A DNA stretch of 64,000 nt from Candidatus Flexicrinis affinis (GTDB taxonomy: Bacteria; Chloroflexota; Anaerolineae; Aggregatilineales; Phototrophicaceae), in assembly GCA_016716525.1 (NCBI GenBank), contig JADJWE010000002.1:372001-436000 (forward strand). Reading direction: 5' to 3'. Under the pieces are notes generated by a model that was not told where the DNA came from, ran no database searches, and saw only the letters and a list, made by a program, of their open reading frames with translations. Positions 44,184-52,441 of this stretch are shown here, one piece after another (position 1 is the first letter of the stretch; every line of letters begins with the position of its first letter). The translations under genes and the position numbers were made by a program.

Positions 44184-45589
44184 GCGCACATCCACCCGTA
44201 TTCGATGTCGTCATTATCGGCGCAGGAGTCGTTGGGTGTGCAATTGCGCGCGAACTCTCGCAGTACACGCTGTCGGTCGCGCTCATCGAGGCTCAAAACG
44301 ATGTCGGAAAAGGGACGTCGAAAGCGAACACCGCCATCCTTCACACCGGATTCGACACCAAACCCGACTCGCTTGAGTCCCGACTGCTGCGACGAGGTTA
44401 TCGGCGTTTGTTGGAGTATGCGCCATCCGCGGGCATACCCATCGAACGCTTAGGGGCGATACTCATCGCATGGGACGAGACGCAGGCGGCGGCACTCGAC
44501 GACCTTTGGCAAAACGCGAACCGGAATGGCGTTATAGATGCCGAGATTGTTTCAGCCGATGAGATCTACCGTCTTGAACCGAACCTCGGCTCGGGAGCCA
44601 TCGCCGGCATGAAGATCCCCGGCGAGTCCATCATCTGCCCGTTCACGCCTCCGCTCGCCTTCGCTACAGAGGCTGTGGTCAACGGCGTGACCCTCATTCG
44701 AGAGTTCGAAATCGCTGCAATTGAGAGACAAGCGCCTGATTTCTATGCACTGCGCTCAGCCAATGACACTGTCTGCGCACGGTTCATCATTAATGCTGCG
44801 GGACTGCACGCCGATACGATCGACCTCATGCTCGGTCATGAGACCTTTCACGTCACCCCACGGCGCGGTGAACTGATCGTATTCGACAAGCTGTCACGTC
44901 CACTGGTTAACCACGTCCTCCTGCCTGTACCTACGGCAGTGAGCAAAGGTGTACTCGTTAGCCCAACAACCCTCGGGAACGTCCTCCTCGGCCCAACCGC
45001 ACAGGATATCGAGGACAAACACAACACGAATACGACGGCGGACGGAATTGCGGCACTCCTCGAAGCCGGCAGGCGCATCATGCCGGCGCTGATCGACTAC
45101 GAAGTGACTTCCAGCTATACCGGACTTCGCGCGGCAACCGAACACCGGGATTACCAGATCACCGCGTACCCTGACGAGAGCTACATCTGTGTCGGCGGGA
45201 TTCGGTCCACCGGCCTATCGGCGTCGATGGGCATTGCCGAATACGTTGTAGAGCTGCTTACCGAGCAGTGCGGCCTCACCCTCTCAAAGAAACCGGATTA
45301 TCAGCGCGTCCGGATGCCGAACATCGGTGAGGCGTTCGAGCGACCGTATCAGTCCACCGAGGCGATTTCCCGTGACCCCGCCTACGGACAGATCATATGC
45401 TTCTGCGAACGTGTGACCTTGGGCGAGATTCGGCACGCGATGTCCAGCCCACTCCCACCAAGGGACCTCGATGGACTGCGTCGCCGCACACGCGCGCAGT
45501 TGGGGCGCTGTCAGGGCTTCCACTGCTCGGCCACGGTCAAGTCGATTCTCGACACCACGCTCGAACGATCGGCAGGTGAGGCACAATGA
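44180..45589 (+). CDS. Glycerol-3-phosphate dehydrogenase-like FAD oxidoreductase (GlpA-like) with [2Fe-2S] domain
   Basis: A 469-residue protein. A DAO-type FAD domain (VVIIGAGVVGCAIARELSQY) occupies residues 1-370, with substrate loop motifs KGTSKANTAILHTGFD and YTGLRAATEHRDYQI. A BFD-like iron-sulfur domain follows, with cysteines in IICFCERVTLGEI and GRCQGFHC. This is the architecture of anaerobic GlpA-type proteins in bacteria such as Thermotoga. GTG 44180 overlaps the kinase stop by 4 nt. It likely oxidises the phosphorylated product of the kinase and passes electrons to the next protein. Confidence 0.85.
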   Translation: MSAHPPVFDVVIIGAGVVGCAIARELSQYTLSVALIEAQNDVGKGTSKANTAILHTGFDTKPDSLESRLLRRGYRRLLEYAPSAGIPIERLGAILIAWDETQAAALDDLWQNANRNGVIDAEIVSADEIYRLEPNLGSGAIAGMKIPGESIICPFTPPLAFATEAVVNGVTLIREFEIAAIERQAPDFYALRSANDTVCARFIINAAGLHADTIDLMLGHETFHVTPRRGELIVFDKLSRPLVNHVLLPVPTAVSKGVLVSPTTLGNVLLGPTAQDIEDKHNTNTTADGIAALLEAGRRIMPALIDYEVTSSYTGLRAATEHRDYQITAYPDESYICVGGIRSTGLSASMGIAEYVVELLTEQCGLTLSKKPDYQRVRMPNIGEAFERPYQSTEAISRDPAYGQIICFCERVTLGEIRHAMSSPLPPRDLDGLRRRTRAQLGRCQGFHCSATVKSILDTTLERSAGEAQ

Positions 45590-46821
45590 GACGCGTTGAT
45601 GCGCTGGTCATCGGTGGTGGTCCATCAGGCCTTGCTGCGGCAATCGCGATGCGAAGGAACGGGATCAGTAACGTCGTGGTGATCGAACGGGAACATGAGG
45701 CCGGTGGCGTCCCACGCCACTGCCATCATACCGGCTTTGGTATACGCGATCTGCGGCGCGTCATGAGGGGTCCAGGCTACGCCAAGAGATACGTCGAGCT
45801 GGCCGAGAAGGCAGGTGTGCAGATCGTCACCGACACGATGGTGACCGGATGGTCCGGTGCGGACTCGGTGCAGACCACATCGCCGACAGGCCTTGAAACG
45901 TACGCAGCGGACGCGATCGTATTGGCGACGGGATGCCGCGAACGTCCGCGGTCGGCGCGGCTTGTCGCCGGATCGCGGCCCGCGGGCGTCTTTACGACCG
46001 GCGCGCTGCAGCAGTGGGTGTATCTGCACAGTCACCCAATTGGAACACGTGCCGTCGTCGTCGGCGCCGAACATGTGAGCTTCTCAGCCGTGATGACGCT
46101 CAAGCACGCAGGCGTGGATGTTGCCGCCGTGATTACGGAGCATCCGTTTCACCAGTCAATCTGGCCATACACTCTGATCACAACGACGCGCTGGCGGGTA
46201 CCTGTGCTAACCAATACTGCGCTCCAGGCTATCCACGGCCGGCACCGTGTAGAGAGCGTCGAGGTCATAGACGCCGCTGGCGCCAGTCGCAGCATCCCCT
46301 GCGACACGGTCGTGTTCACCGGCGACTGGGTGCCCGACTACGAGTTAGCGGCCAGTGGAAATGTTCGACTGGAAGGTGCGAATCGCGCGCCCGAAGTCGA
46401 CACGAGCCTGCGCACGTCCACACAGGGAGTCTTTGCGATAGGTAACCTCGTCCATCCCGCCGAGACCGCCGATTTGGCGGCACTCACCGGCCGCTTCGTC
46501 GCGCAACACGTCCGCAAGTACCTGGAGGCCGGACATTGGCGAGGTCAAGAGGAGGTGCGGATCGAGACGTCAGATGCGATTCAGTGGGTCAGTCCTCAGG
46601 TGATCGACACCACGTCGCCCAGCGCGCCGAACAGAATGCTGAGTCTGCGCGTAAATCGCGTGCTTGAGGGAGCCACGATTTCAATCATCCATGACGGTAG
46701 GTCGCTCTGGCGGCGTCGGTACCGGCGCTTGGTCCCCAATTTGCCTATCCACGTTCCCGGATCGTTTCTCAGCGCAGTCCGATCAGGAGACACGATACGA
46801 CTTGAAGTCGGAATACGGTAA
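45586..46821 (+). CDS. NAD(P)/FAD-dependent oxidoreductase (GlpB/HcnB-like)
   Basis: A 411-residue flavoprotein with an N-terminal FAD motif DALVIGGGPSGLAAAIAMRR, VPRHCHHTGFGIRDL, the conserved VLATGCRERPRSAR and a second Rossmann motif AVVVGAEHVSFSAVM. The FAD site ends with GVFAIGNLVHPAETAD. ATGA overlap with the GlpA-like gene shows they are produced together as a complex that oxidises glycerol 3-phosphate. In many bacteria a small DUF1667 (GlpC-like) gene comes next; here it is missing and an hsdR fragment follows, which suggests operon truncation. Confidence 0.85.
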   Translation: MRRVDALVIGGGPSGLAAAIAMRRNGISNVVVIEREHEAGGVPRHCHHTGFGIRDLRRVMRGPGYAKRYVELAEKAGVQIVTDTMVTGWSGADSVQTTSPTGLETYAADAIVLATGCRERPRSARLVAGSRPAGVFTTGALQQWVYLHSHPIGTRAVVVGAEHVSFSAVMTLKHAGVDVAAVITEHPFHQSIWPYTLITTTRWRVPVLTNTALQAIHGRHRVESVEVIDAAGASRSIPCDTVVFTGDWVPDYELAASGNVRLEGANRAPEVDTSLRTSTQGVFAIGNLVHPAETADLAALTGRFVAQHVRKYLEAGHWRGQEEVRIETSDAIQWVSPQVIDTTSPSAPNRMLSLRVNRVLEGATISIIHDGRSLWRRRYRRLVPNLPIHVPGSFLSAVRSGDTIRLEVGIR

Positions 46822-47128
46822 GAGCGAGCGGGATAGCAGCACCATCCCGGGATAGCGCCCAGCGATATCTCCGTGAAGGCGTGCCCGAAAAATCCACCGA
46901 TCAGGCCACCGCGCTTGTTCTTGTACACCCCATTGACCCGCGCGATCGCCTGCATCAACCCGTGAACGCGCATCGGCTTGTCGACATACATCGCGTGCAG
47001 CGACGGCGCGTCGAACCCAGTCATACATCGCGCACGATCAGCAATGCGCCGCTCTGTGGGCTAGATAACCGGCGCCTGTGCGCTTTGCGGACCGTCATGG
47101 ACGACGGGCAAACCTCCTGAAACACAAT
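46822..47128. other. Intergenic region containing an hsdR fragment
   Basis: These 307 nt separate two convergent genes. The main content is an hsdR-like fragment (46903-47040). No gene for the expected third Glp-type protein is present and no clear terminator is seen. Confidence 0.6.
46903..47040 (-). pseudogene. hsdR fragment (motor-domain motif VI region)
   Basis: On the minus strand this reads TGFDAPSLHAMYVDKPMRVH and GLMQAIARVNGVYKNKRGGL, nearly identical to HsdR residues encoded at about 13880-14025. Upstream, LIVRDV is followed by a stop where hsdR has a few more codons, and downstream similarity ends abruptly after GGLIG. It is a fragment of about 140 nt from a related hsdR gene in inverted orientation to the intact one, left by a rearrangement. 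Confidence 0.85.
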
Positions 47129-48358
47129 TCACTGCAGCGCGATGACTGTGTCATAAGGGTCACAGCGTTCCTCCGGAACCCGTAGAACTGCCATGTCACC
47201 CCGCCGTTCGAAGAACGCCGGCGCACCGTCCGCCAGGAATCGCGCCGAGGTGATCGCTTCCGATACGCCGTCGAGCACTATTTCGTCGCTCAGATGCTCA
47301 AGGATGTGGACGTAATGGGTATCGCCGCGTCGCGTGCTGACGGCGACCGCCGTTGCCGGAATGCCGCCCTTTCGCGTCCCGTAGACCGCCTCTCCATTAA
47401 CCTGAAGCCAGTCGCCGACTCGATGCAACCGACTGACCTGATCGGGCACGATTTCGCCAAGCGGCGTGGGTCCCACATTGAGGAGATAGTTTGCCCCCAT
47501 GCTCGCGCTGCGCACCAACAGATGGATCAGCCGCCGCGTCGACTTCGTGTTGTGATCGGCCGCGGAGTAGCCCCAGTGATCGTTGATTGTCATGCACACC
47601 TCGATGGGGAGCGCGTGGATCTCCGTCGTGTTGAAGCCGGCCGTGTTCATGCCCGGCAAATCCTGCTCAAATCCCTGAATGTCCTCGCCGGGTAGCGGCG
47701 CTTCGTGACGATTGTTGCTGACGACTGCGTTCGGCTGGAGCGTGTGGATCATCTCATACAGCGCATCGTACTCGAACGACCCGCCGGCGACGAAGTAGGC
47801 ATTGGCTTCGGTGATCGGGTGGCGGGGCCAATCCCCGTCAAACCACATGCAGGCAATCTCACCATAATTCGTACAAAGTTCACGCACCTGCCCGTGCAGA
47901 AACCCGACGTAGTCCGACCATGCCAGCCCGCTCTCGGTACGGAAACGATAGGCCGGGTGATGCCAGTCAAGCAGCGAACTGTAGAATCCCAGCTTCATGT
48001 CGCTGCGACGGGCCACTGCATCCGCAAGTTCTCGGATGGGGTCGCGCCCGAACGGTGTTGCCGTCACCTTGTAGTCGCTCAGCGCGGTGTCATACATGCT
48101 GAAGCCGTCATGGTGACGGCTGGTAATGACGATGTACTTCTGGCCGGCATCGGCGGCTGTGCTCACCCATGTTTCGGCATCGAAAGCAACCGGGTTGAAC
48201 TGATGTACGAGTTTCCGATATTCCGTAACTGGAATCTGTTGGGTGTGCATGACCCATTCTTCGACTCCCAGAATCGAATACAGCCCCCAGTGAATGAACA
48301 TCCCGAAGCGGGCGTTCTGAAACCACTGCAACCCTTCCTGCGATGCCTGCCTGGCCAT
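47129..48358 (-). CDS. Alpha-L-fucosidase, GH29 family
   Basis: A 409-residue retaining glycosidase without an evident signal peptide. The N-terminal barrel starts NARFGMFIHWGLYSILG, followed by KYIVITSRHHDGFSMYD and the nucleophile aspartate in EIACMWFDGDW (about residue 170). SMGANYLLNVGPTPLGE closes the barrel. A small beta-sandwich domain completes the protein. It would cleave terminal alpha-L-fucose from imported oligosaccharides. It stands alone between rearranged segments, transcribed toward the Glp-like genes. Confidence 0.92.
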   Translation of the reverse strand: MARQASQEGLQWFQNARFGMFIHWGLYSILGVEEWVMHTQQIPVTEYRKLVHQFNPVAFDAETWVSTAADAGQKYIVITSRHHDGFSMYDTALSDYKVTATPFGRDPIRELADAVARRSDMKLGFYSSLLDWHHPAYRFRTESGLAWSDYVGFLHGQVRELCTNYGEIACMWFDGDWPRHPITEANAYFVAGGSFEYDALYEMIHTLQPNAVVSNNRHEAPLPGEDIQGFEQDLPGMNTAGFNTTEIHALPIEVCMTINDHWGYSAADHNTKSTRRLIHLLVRSASMGANYLLNVGPTPLGEIVPDQVSRLHRVGDWLQVNGEAVYGTRKGGIPATAVAVSTRRGDTHYVHILEHLSDEIVLDGVSEAITSARFLADGAPAFFERRGDMAVLRVPEERCDPYDTVIALQ

Positions 48359-48891
48359 ACGTCATCTCCACAGTGAGACCCTAATCCCAGGTAAAACCCC
48401 GGGTGTAACACTACACGGTTGCTGACGCACACATTCTGCCAACGACGATGACGCGTGCACATTTGCCCGTCGCTGTGTGTAGAGGATACTTCGTATCCGG
48501 TATACATGCATGTAGTCTGGCATCAGTCGCCGGCGTCCCGCTGACCCGGTCTCTGGGGCGGACCAGTTTATGCTGCCTGGTCACCGGGCTCTTTACTCTA
48601 GACCGATCTTCTGACAAATCCACCAAACAAACCTCTGGACTCTGTAAACCTGTCGGCGCTACAGGATCGAGCCCACCTGAATAACGGGAATACCGAAGCC
48701 GTTCTCAGCACCAAAACGTTGTCAGCCCAAGGCTTCAGTCAAACATCGAAAATCTGTTCTTTGTCGAGGTCCACTAAGACGTACTCGAACAGGTGACGGA
48801 CTATACGCTGCCGGTCGTCATCGTCGCCTCGTGTCAAGCGCCCTCGAAACCGCGTGCTCAGACGTCGGCCACGACAGAATGACTTCGTCCT
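48359..48891. other. Intergenic region with recombinase remnant and short palindromes
   Basis: No intact gene lies in this 533-nt stretch. It contains two short symmetric sequences, GGATAC-TTC-GTATCC (48484-48498) and TACATGCATGTA (48503-48514), which may be regulator sites for the fucosidase gene. It also holds a recombinase C-terminal remnant (48739-48830). Confidence 0.55.
48739..48830 (-). pseudogene. Serine-recombinase C-terminal remnant (third copy, diverged)
   Basis: The minus strand reads DDDRQRIVRHLFEYVLVDLD followed by KEQIFDV and a stop. This matches the C-terminal block SLFEYLVVDLDDGRIVDF of the large serine recombinase at 2321-4201. Nothing of the rest is present. It is more diverged than the copy at 34-35 kb, so it comes from a different or older element. 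Confidence 0.65.
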
Positions 48892-49125
48892 TCACTGCAT
48901 CTGCAGCCGGTATCCCACACCCGGCTCGGTGATCAGAATCTCAGGCATGGCCGGAACCTCCTCGATCTTCTGCCGGAGCTGGGCGAAATACACGCGCAGG
49001 TAGTGGGTCTCCTGCACGTATTCGGGTCCCCACACCTCGCGCAGAATCTGCTGGTACGTGAGCACGCGTCCGGCATGCCGGATCATCAGGCGCAGCAGCG
49101 CATACTCGGTTGGCGACGGCTTCAG
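48892..49125 (-). pseudogene. KdpE-like response regulator, DNA-binding domain only
   Basis: About 78 residues of an OmpR/PhoB-type winged helix: LKPSPTEYALLRLMIRHAGR, VWGPEYVQETHYLRVYFAQL and TEPGVGYRLQMQ. The sequence pattern is that of KdpE. The receiver domain that should precede it is gone; reading upstream, the frame passes at about 49125-49135 into the antisense of the truncated enolase gene. It is a gene fragment created by the same junction. Confidence 0.8.
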
Positions 49126-49130
49126 CGATT

Positions 49131-49909
49131 GCCTTGCAGTCAAGGCCGAAGGCGGTTACTCCGTCTTGAAGCTCAAGTGCGGTTCGAACCAGCCCGAGGC
49201 CGAGGTGGCTCTTGCGGGAGATTTACGGGCAGCAGCCGGACGCGAGACCGGCCTACGCGTGGACCCAAACGGATCATGGTCGCTTCCGACTGTGCTGCGC
49301 CTGCTCAAGCGCCTTGAATCTCTCGATCTTGAATACATCGAAGAGCCAATCCGTGTTCAGGGACCAGCCGATGCCACGACGGTGACTGCCTTGCTGAAGC
49401 GAATACGCGGCATCAGCGCGACTCCAATCGCGGCAGATCACTGCTACCGAACCAATCTGCTTGCGCAAATCATCCGCGACGACGCTGCGGATGTGGTCCT
49501 GGCAGACGTGTTTGGCGCCGGTGGCATCGAACCCGCGCTCAACTTCTGCCGATTGGCGAGTGCGTTTGGGCTCGGCGTTGCCATGCACAGTGGTGCCGAG
49601 CTGTGCATCGGTCAGGTTGTCAAACTGCACATTCACGCGGCGCTGCCGGACATCGTCACGCACGCGGGAGATTCGATCTATCCTGAGTACGCCGATGGCG
49701 TACTGCAAGGCGGCAAGCAGAAAGTCAGCAATGGGGCGATGGCAGTTCCACAAGCGCCCGGACTCGGTGTCGAACTCGACCCGGATCGGCTTGCGCGCTG
49801 GGAACTCACGGCAGACTGGCATCGCGAGCTGGACGCGTTCTGGGATCACACCAAGGCGTTGATCGGCGTCACGTATCCAACATCGGACATGCTGATGCGG
49901 CACTACTAG
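49131..49909 (+). pseudogene. Enolase-superfamily acid-sugar dehydratase, 5'-truncated second copy
   Basis: From VKAEGGYSVLKLK to the stop this copy aligns with 30978-31748 without any length change (771 nt), with scattered substitutions. The catalytic motifs of the barrel are kept (RVDPNGSW, LEYIEEPIR, MHSGAELC). The first roughly 157 residues, including the whole capping domain, are absent and replaced by the antisense of a KdpE-like fragment. Without the cap the enzyme should not be active. It converges on an intact RraA-like gene, as the first copy converges on a broken one. Confidence 0.88.
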
Positions 49910-49922
49910 CCGGTGTGTGCGC

Positions 49923-50651
49923 CTAGACGCTCAAGCTCCGCAACTTCTTCCGAAGCGCGTCCATGACAGCATCCGCCTCGGCCATAGCGGCCCGCGCGGA
50001 GGCCACGGTCGCGCCCGGCTCATGCAGCGCGCTCAGGATAATCTGCTCGGCGGCGACAAAAGCGGTGGCGGCATCTGGGAGGCGGTCCGCAATACTGCGA
50101 GGGATCACCGCAACGCCGTTCAGGTCGGCGTGGATCAGGTCGTCGGGATAGACGGTTAAGCCACCCACGCGCACTGGCGTGTGCACGTCGAGGATATGGA
50201 TGTACCCGTGCGACGCCACCGCGCCATCGGTAAACACCGGAAAGCTCAGCCGCTCGACCTGATCGAGATCACGCCCCGGGCCGTTGGTGATCAGCCCGAC
50301 CGCGCCGAACGTGCGATAGGTCGTGCACATGATCTCACCGAACGTCGCGGCGACTGGCGGTCCATCGAGGTCTTGAAACACAACGACAGCAGGGCCAGAC
50401 AGCTCGACAAACCGATCGACTTGTTGGGTCAGATGATGATTGGCATCGCCCTCTTTGCGGGGCGCCGCCGTACGGCACGTCGCCGTAGCCGCGAACCCGA
50501 CCATCGGCGGCAGTTTTGGGAACACTGCGCGTATCGATTTATCCATGAAGCCGACCGTGTGTGACTGCACGCCGAATAGTTCAACGACGTTGCAGATCGT
50601 CGGCGTGTCGTATTTGCTCAGGTCATGGCAGAGTGCATTCCAGTCCGTCAT
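49923..50651 (-). CDS. RraA-like/HMG-aldolase-type protein, intact copy
   Basis: A 242-residue protein of the RraA/HMG aldolase/oxaloacetate decarboxylase family. Visible motifs are YDTPTICNVVELFGV at the start, VGLITNGPGRDLDQVERLSFP in the centre (G..R Dxx pattern around the active site) and GLTVYPDDLIHADLNGVAVIP, with Asp residues that bind Mg. Family members cleave 4-hydroxy-4-methyl-2-oxoglutarate or decarboxylate oxaloacetate; in acid-sugar operons they cleave keto-deoxy acids. It is the last gene of the minus-strand operon, 2 nt after the FAD oxidoreductase. Confidence 0.85.
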   Translation of the reverse strand: MTDWNALCHDLSKYDTPTICNVVELFGVQSHTVGFMDKSIRAVFPKLPPMVGFAATATCRTAAPRKEGDANHHLTQQVDRFVELSGPAVVVFQDLDGPPVAATFGEIMCTTYRTFGAVGLITNGPGRDLDQVERLSFPVFTDGAVASHGYIHILDVHTPVRVGGLTVYPDDLIHADLNGVAVIPRSIADRLPDAATAFVAAEQIILSALHEPGATVASARAAMAEADAVMDALRKKLRSLSV

Positions 50652-50653
50652 CG

Positions 50654-52441
50654 CTATTCCCTTGTTTTCGCTGCGAAATGTGCATCGTATAGGCGCTGGC
50701 AGGCCTGCGCTCGCGTCAAATCATCGCCGTACGCAGCATCTGGCAGCGCATCATAGCTGTCGAAGAACCCGCGCGCGCCGCACCATTGGACGGCGCTGAC
50801 CCACCTTGCATCGGTCGTCATATCGACGTCGTTGAAGAAGCAGATCATGACGCCGCGATCAAGCAGCCTACGCTGCAGCATGTCGATGTCAAGCTGCCCG
50901 GGCGACGTGCCGGACTCGAGGGCGAGCACGGCAGCAAATCCGACAACCTCTCCGATGTGCATCTGCAACGTGTTCTGTCGCAGGACTCCCCACGCCACGT
51001 GCGTTACCGACACGCATACGGCGACCAACAGATTGTCGATGTGCTCAGGCAGCAGCACGCGATACGGCACGCATCCGGGCCGCGACTGTTCCATCAGGAA
51101 CATCTGCCCGTCGGGCAGCGTCCCGGGACGGCGCTCTGCCGAACACGCCAGTGAGTCCAGCGGGAAGTCCGTGAACGCGATGCTGTCCGCGTACGTGGGA
51201 GCGCGCAGCTTCCCGGGCGCCAGCGAGGCGTCGTATTCCGTGAACGTGTATCGCCCGACAATCCGCCGGCCCTCACGCGCATAGATGTAGTCCGGAAATC
51301 CAGCGCTTTCCGTAAACTCGTCGGCGGCGAGCCCCCACTGACGCGCAGACGCCCGCAGGTCTTCCGGCATATCCGGATCGTTCTGCATGAAATACAGGAT
51401 GCCCAGCGCATGATCGCGGTGCTGCCGTGCGATGGCGCGCCGGGTCTCCCAGTCCGCTTCGGGATAGGCGTAATTGGCGCCGGGAAAGGTCGCCGCATTC
51501 CAACTGCGCTTGCGATTCGGCAGCGGATGACCATGAATGATGTGGTCCCGCGCGACCATGTCGTGCGGCGAGTCCGTCAAGAAGCGGTTATGCAGCGCGT
51601 ACGGGACGCCAGCATACTGATCGGGAGACTGCGCGATGGCGAGATACGCTGCGCGGTCATACGCCGGGGGACGTTCGATCGGTAGGCGATTGGCCGGGTC
51701 GTCAGTCAGGCACACGCGGTAGCTGTACGCCTGGATGCGGTGATCGCCCTCACCCGTGCTGCCGCTGAACAAGCCCATCGTCGTCCACTTGGGATACAAC
51801 CTCAGTCGACCTTCCGCCGCATCAATCGGGAATTTGCCGTGCAGCCACTGCGTGAAGATGCGGCCCGCATGTGTCTCGCCGTACTCCGTGCGCGACTCAC
51901 GCCCGACACGGTACGGCACGCCGGCCAGCGCCGCAAAGTCGCCTTCGTCGCTGGCGTCGACAAACACCCGCGCTTCGAGGCGCGTACGTGTTCCATCTGA
52001 GAACGCCGCAACTGTCACGGCATTGAGGGTGCGTCCGGCCCGCTCGACCGAAACCGGATGAACGCCCCGCAGCACGGTGATGTTCGACTGCTCGGACACC
52101 AATCCTTCGATGATCTCGCGCGCCACATGCGGCTCAAACGTCAAGAACGGATCCTGCGGATTGAGCGATACGCACGTCTGGTACTGCGGGCTGTCCTCGC
52201 CGTAGCGGGTGCGGTAGTACGACTTGACGCGATTCCGGAATTCCTCGATCAACGGCGCACGAACGCCGGGGAAGTGCGTCTCAAGCGCGCCCAACGACGG
52301 AAACGAACCCCCAAGCGCGCTTCCCGTGCACGTGATGACGACGCGCAATCCTTCGGCGGTGGCGCGCACTGCAGCACACACGCCCGCCATCGTTTCGCCA
52401 ATTACGACGAGGTCCGTGCGAACTGTCGTTACTTCACCCAC
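50654..52441 (-). CDS. FAD-dependent oxidoreductase (PF12831 type) A
   Basis: A 595-residue flavoprotein. The FAD motif is LVVIGETMAGVCAAVRATAE, in which the usual second glycine of GxGxxG is replaced by Glu. LGGSFPSLGALETH follows, and the C-terminal block is NLLVAVCVSVTHVAW. It starts at GTG 52441 and overlaps the end of oxidoreductase B by 13 nt. The end of this gene is also found as a remnant at 32488-32537, evidence of segmental duplication. Substrate unknown; the operon points to an acid sugar or its glycoside. Confidence 0.85.
   Translation of the reverse strand: MGEVTTVRTDLVVIGETMAGVCAAVRATAEGLRVVITCTGSALGGSFPSLGALETHFPGVRAPLIEEFRNRVKSYYRTRYGEDSPQYQTCVSLNPQDPFLTFEPHVAREIIEGLVSEQSNITVLRGVHPVSVERAGRTLNAVTVAAFSDGTRTRLEARVFVDASDEGDFAALAGVPYRVGRESRTEYGETHAGRIFTQWLHGKFPIDAAEGRLRLYPKWTTMGLFSGSTGEGDHRIQAYSYRVCLTDDPANRLPIERPPAYDRAAYLAIAQSPDQYAGVPYALHNRFLTDSPHDMVARDHIIHGHPLPNRKRSWNAATFPGANYAYPEADWETRRAIARQHRDHALGILYFMQNDPDMPEDLRASARQWGLAADEFTESAGFPDYIYAREGRRIVGRYTFTEYDASLAPGKLRAPTYADSIAFTDFPLDSLACSAERRPGTLPDGQMFLMEQSRPGCVPYRVLLPEHIDNLLVAVCVSVTHVAWGVLRQNTLQMHIGEVVGFAAVLALESGTSPGQLDIDMLQRRLLDRGVMICFFNDVDMTTDARWVSAVQWCGARGFFDSYDALPDAAYGDDLTRAQACQRLYDAHFAAKTRE

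Noticed and set aside
42684..46821. Assigning glpK, glpA and glpB gene symbols
   Set aside because: The architecture fits, but substrate residues deviate and the third subunit is absent, so the symbols would claim more than the sequence shows.
46596..47024. A complete small minus-strand gene overlapping the end of the GlpB-like gene
   Set aside because: Only about 140 nt resemble anything, namely hsdR. The rest is antisense to the flavoprotein, so it is a gene fragment, not a gene.
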